Positions 62,769-64,000 of a stretch of DNA of 64,000 nt are shown here, piece after piece. The notes beneath the pieces are model-generated. The model searched no databases. It was not told the DNA's origin and was given only the letters and a program-made list of their open reading frames with translations. The stretch comes from an uncultured Clostridia bacterium (GTDB lineage Bacteria; Bacillota; Clostridia; Lachnospirales; Anaerotignaceae): positions 7,731 to 71,730 of the forward strand of contig CAJUJJ010000007.1 of assembly GCA_910586765.1 (NCBI GenBank), in the 5' to 3' direction. The position numbers were made by a program, and so were the translations under genes. The stretch's first letter is position 1, and each line of letters begins with the position of its first letter.

Positions 62769-64000
62769 ATGGCAAAAGAAAAAAAATTAGTAGAAGCAAT
62801 TACTGACATGGAAAAAGATTTTGCACAATGGTATACTGATGTTGTAAAAAAAGCAGATTTAACAGACTATTCTCAATTAAAAGGTTGTATGATTATACGT
62901 CCTTATGGCTATGCAATATGGGAATTGATACAAAAACAAATGGACGAGCGTTTTAAACAAACAGGACACGAAAATGTATATATGCCTATGTTTATACCAG
63001 AAAGTCTTTTACAAAAAGAAAAAGACCATGTGGAAGGTTTTGCACCAGAAGTTGCTTGGGTAACACACGGTGGAGAAACAGAATTACAAGAAAGAATTTG
63101 TGTACGTCCTACTTCTGAAACATTATTCTGCGAACATTACTCCAATATTATACAATCTTACAGAGATTTACCAAAACTTTACAATCAATGGTGTTCTGTA
63201 GTACGTTGGGAAAAAACAACAAGACCATTTTTGAGAACAACAGAATTTTTATGGCAAGAAGGTCATACTGCTCATGCTACTGCGGAAGAAGCACAAGAAG
63301 AAACCATTAAAATGTTAAATGTTTATGCAGACTTTTGCCACGATGTATTAGCAATTCCTGTTATAAAAGGAGAAAAAACAGCAAAAGAACGTTTTGCAGG
63401 AGCAAAAGCAACTTATACTATTGAAAGTTTAATGCACGATGGCAAAGCATTACAATCTGGTACAAGTCACAATTTTGGAGATGGTTTTGCAAAAGCATTT
63501 GAAATACAATACACAGACAAAAACAATCAATTACAATATGTTCACCAAACTTCTTGGGGTACTACTACTCGTTTAATTGGTGCAATTATTATGGTACACG
63601 GTGACAATAGTGGTCTTGTACTTCCTCCAAAAATTGCACCTACACAAGTTATTATGATACCTATTGCACAGCATAAAGAAGGGGTATTACAAAAAGCAGA
63701 AGAATTAAAAACAATGTTGTCAAATGTTTGCAGAGTAAAATTAGACGATAGTGATAAATCTGCTGGCTGGAAATTTAGTGAATATGAAATGAAAGGTGTA
63801 CCAATTCGTTTAGAAATAGGCCCTAAAGATATTGAAAAAAATCAAGTTGTATTGGCTCGCCGTGACACTGGAGAAAAAGAAATTGTTTCTATAGATAATT
63901 TAGAAGCAAGAGTAAAGCAACTTTTAGAAGAAATACAATCTAATTTATTGCAAAGAGCAACACAACGTCGTGATTCTAAAACATATGTGGCAAAAACAAT
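62769..64000 (+). CDS. proS: Prolyl-tRNA synthetase, archaeal/eukaryotic type (3' end outside the window)
   Basis: About 410 residues of a class II ProRS are visible. Typical segments are KGCMIIRPYGYAIWELIQ, VYMPMFIPESLLQKE, RPTSETLFCEHYSNII, VVRWEKTTRPFLRTTEFLWQEGHTAH and HQTSWGTTTRLIGAIIMVHGD. There is no large editing insertion between motifs 2 and 3, so it is the short archaeal/eukaryotic-like form, not the E. coli form. The ATG at 62769 follows AGGAGG. Control by the upstream proline T-box is clear. It is truncated by the window end in its anticodon-binding domain. Confidence 0.96.
   Translation, partial: MAKEKKLVEAITDMEKDFAQWYTDVVKKADLTDYSQLKGCMIIRPYGYAIWELIQKQMDERFKQTGHENVYMPMFIPESLLQKEKDHVEGFAPEVAWVTHGGETELQERICVRPTSETLFCEHYSNIIQSYRDLPKLYNQWCSVVRWEKTTRPFLRTTEFLWQEGHTAHATAEEAQEETIKMLNVYADFCHDVLAIPVIKGEKTAKERFAGAKATYTIESLMHDGKALQSGTSHNFGDGFAKAFEIQYTDKNNQLQYVHQTSWGTTTRLIGAIIMVHGDNSGLVLPPKIAPTQVIMIPIAQHKEGVLQKAEELKTMLSNVCRVKLDDSDKSAGWKFSEYEMKGVPIRLEIGPKDIEKNQVVLARRDTGEKEIVSIDNLEARVKQLLEEIQSNLLQRATQRRDSKTYVAKT

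Noticed and set aside
1..64000. CRISPR arrays, insertion sequences, prophage, integrons, tRNA or rRNA genes
   Set aside because: No regularly spaced repeats, transposase- or integrase-like proteins, or cloverleaf-like sequences were found. Every gene block is core-type.

Overview
The window comes from an AT-rich (about one third G+C by eye), spore-forming anaerobic member of the Clostridia, most like the Lachnospirales. The support is: sporulation genes spoIIGA, sigE and sigG; an LL-diaminopimelate aminotransferase; a ferredoxin-linked 2-oxoacid oxidoreductase; a type III glutamine synthetase; archaeal-type AspRS with GatCAB; archaeal-type ProRS behind a T-box; and clostridial families DUF1540, DUF5662, DUF378 and (probably) DUF6514. 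Almost everything is on the minus strand. The plus-strand genes are an isochorismatase-like hydrolase, a YdcF-like protein, a 56-codon small gene, a P1 peptidase and proS. I see no rRNA, tRNA, CRISPR array, insertion sequence or prophage. This is core chromosome.

Layout (minus-strand blocks read from high to low coordinates). 1-2168: 3'-truncated zapA-like gene with a very long coiled coil, and an acyltransferase-3 membrane protein. 2374-5671: P-loop ATPase gene and korDABC, closed by a hairpin terminator. 6214-14175: glnN, a DUF6514-like gene, hflX, dapL, dapF, DUF378 and an M16 peptidase. 14317-24781: the conserved rimP-nusA-ylxR-ylxQ-infB-rbfA-nrnA-truB-ribF-rpsO-pnp translation and RNA operon, with a consensus promoter at its head and a second one before rpsO. 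24915-28622: purB and purC interleaved with secreted or unknown genes. 28700-31687: cobT-cobU-cobS-cobC, late cobalamin assembly. 31800-35310: DUF1540 protein, hydrolase, Mrp ATPase and an SLH/CAP surface protein. 35666-41534: uvrC-hprK-murB-rapZ-whiA plus an HPr-like protein that lacks the phosphorylatable histidine. 41650-44686: YdcF-like protein, sodium symporter, DUF5662. 44754-52487: murA-divIB-ftsZ-spoIIGA-sigE-(GNAT, unknown, small gene)-sigG. 52608-56280: P1 peptidase, coaBC and a secreted SH3/NlpC-P60 hydrolase. 56578-64000: M29 peptidase, aspS-gatC-gatA-gatB and T-box-proS.

The most informative points outside routine annotation are these: two small genes (31800-31961 and 45753-45923) that both carry a mother-cell-sigma-like promoter; the histidine-less HPr paralogue beside whiA/rapZ/hprK with no yvcK between rapZ and whiA; the ATPase leading the kor operon; TTG start codons inside T-tracts at four genes, including both zapA and ftsZ; and a Spo0A-type long-spacer promoter before spoIIGA-sigE. 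No complete new multi-gene system such as a defence island or secretion locus is evident. All calls come from reading the sequence, without homology searches.
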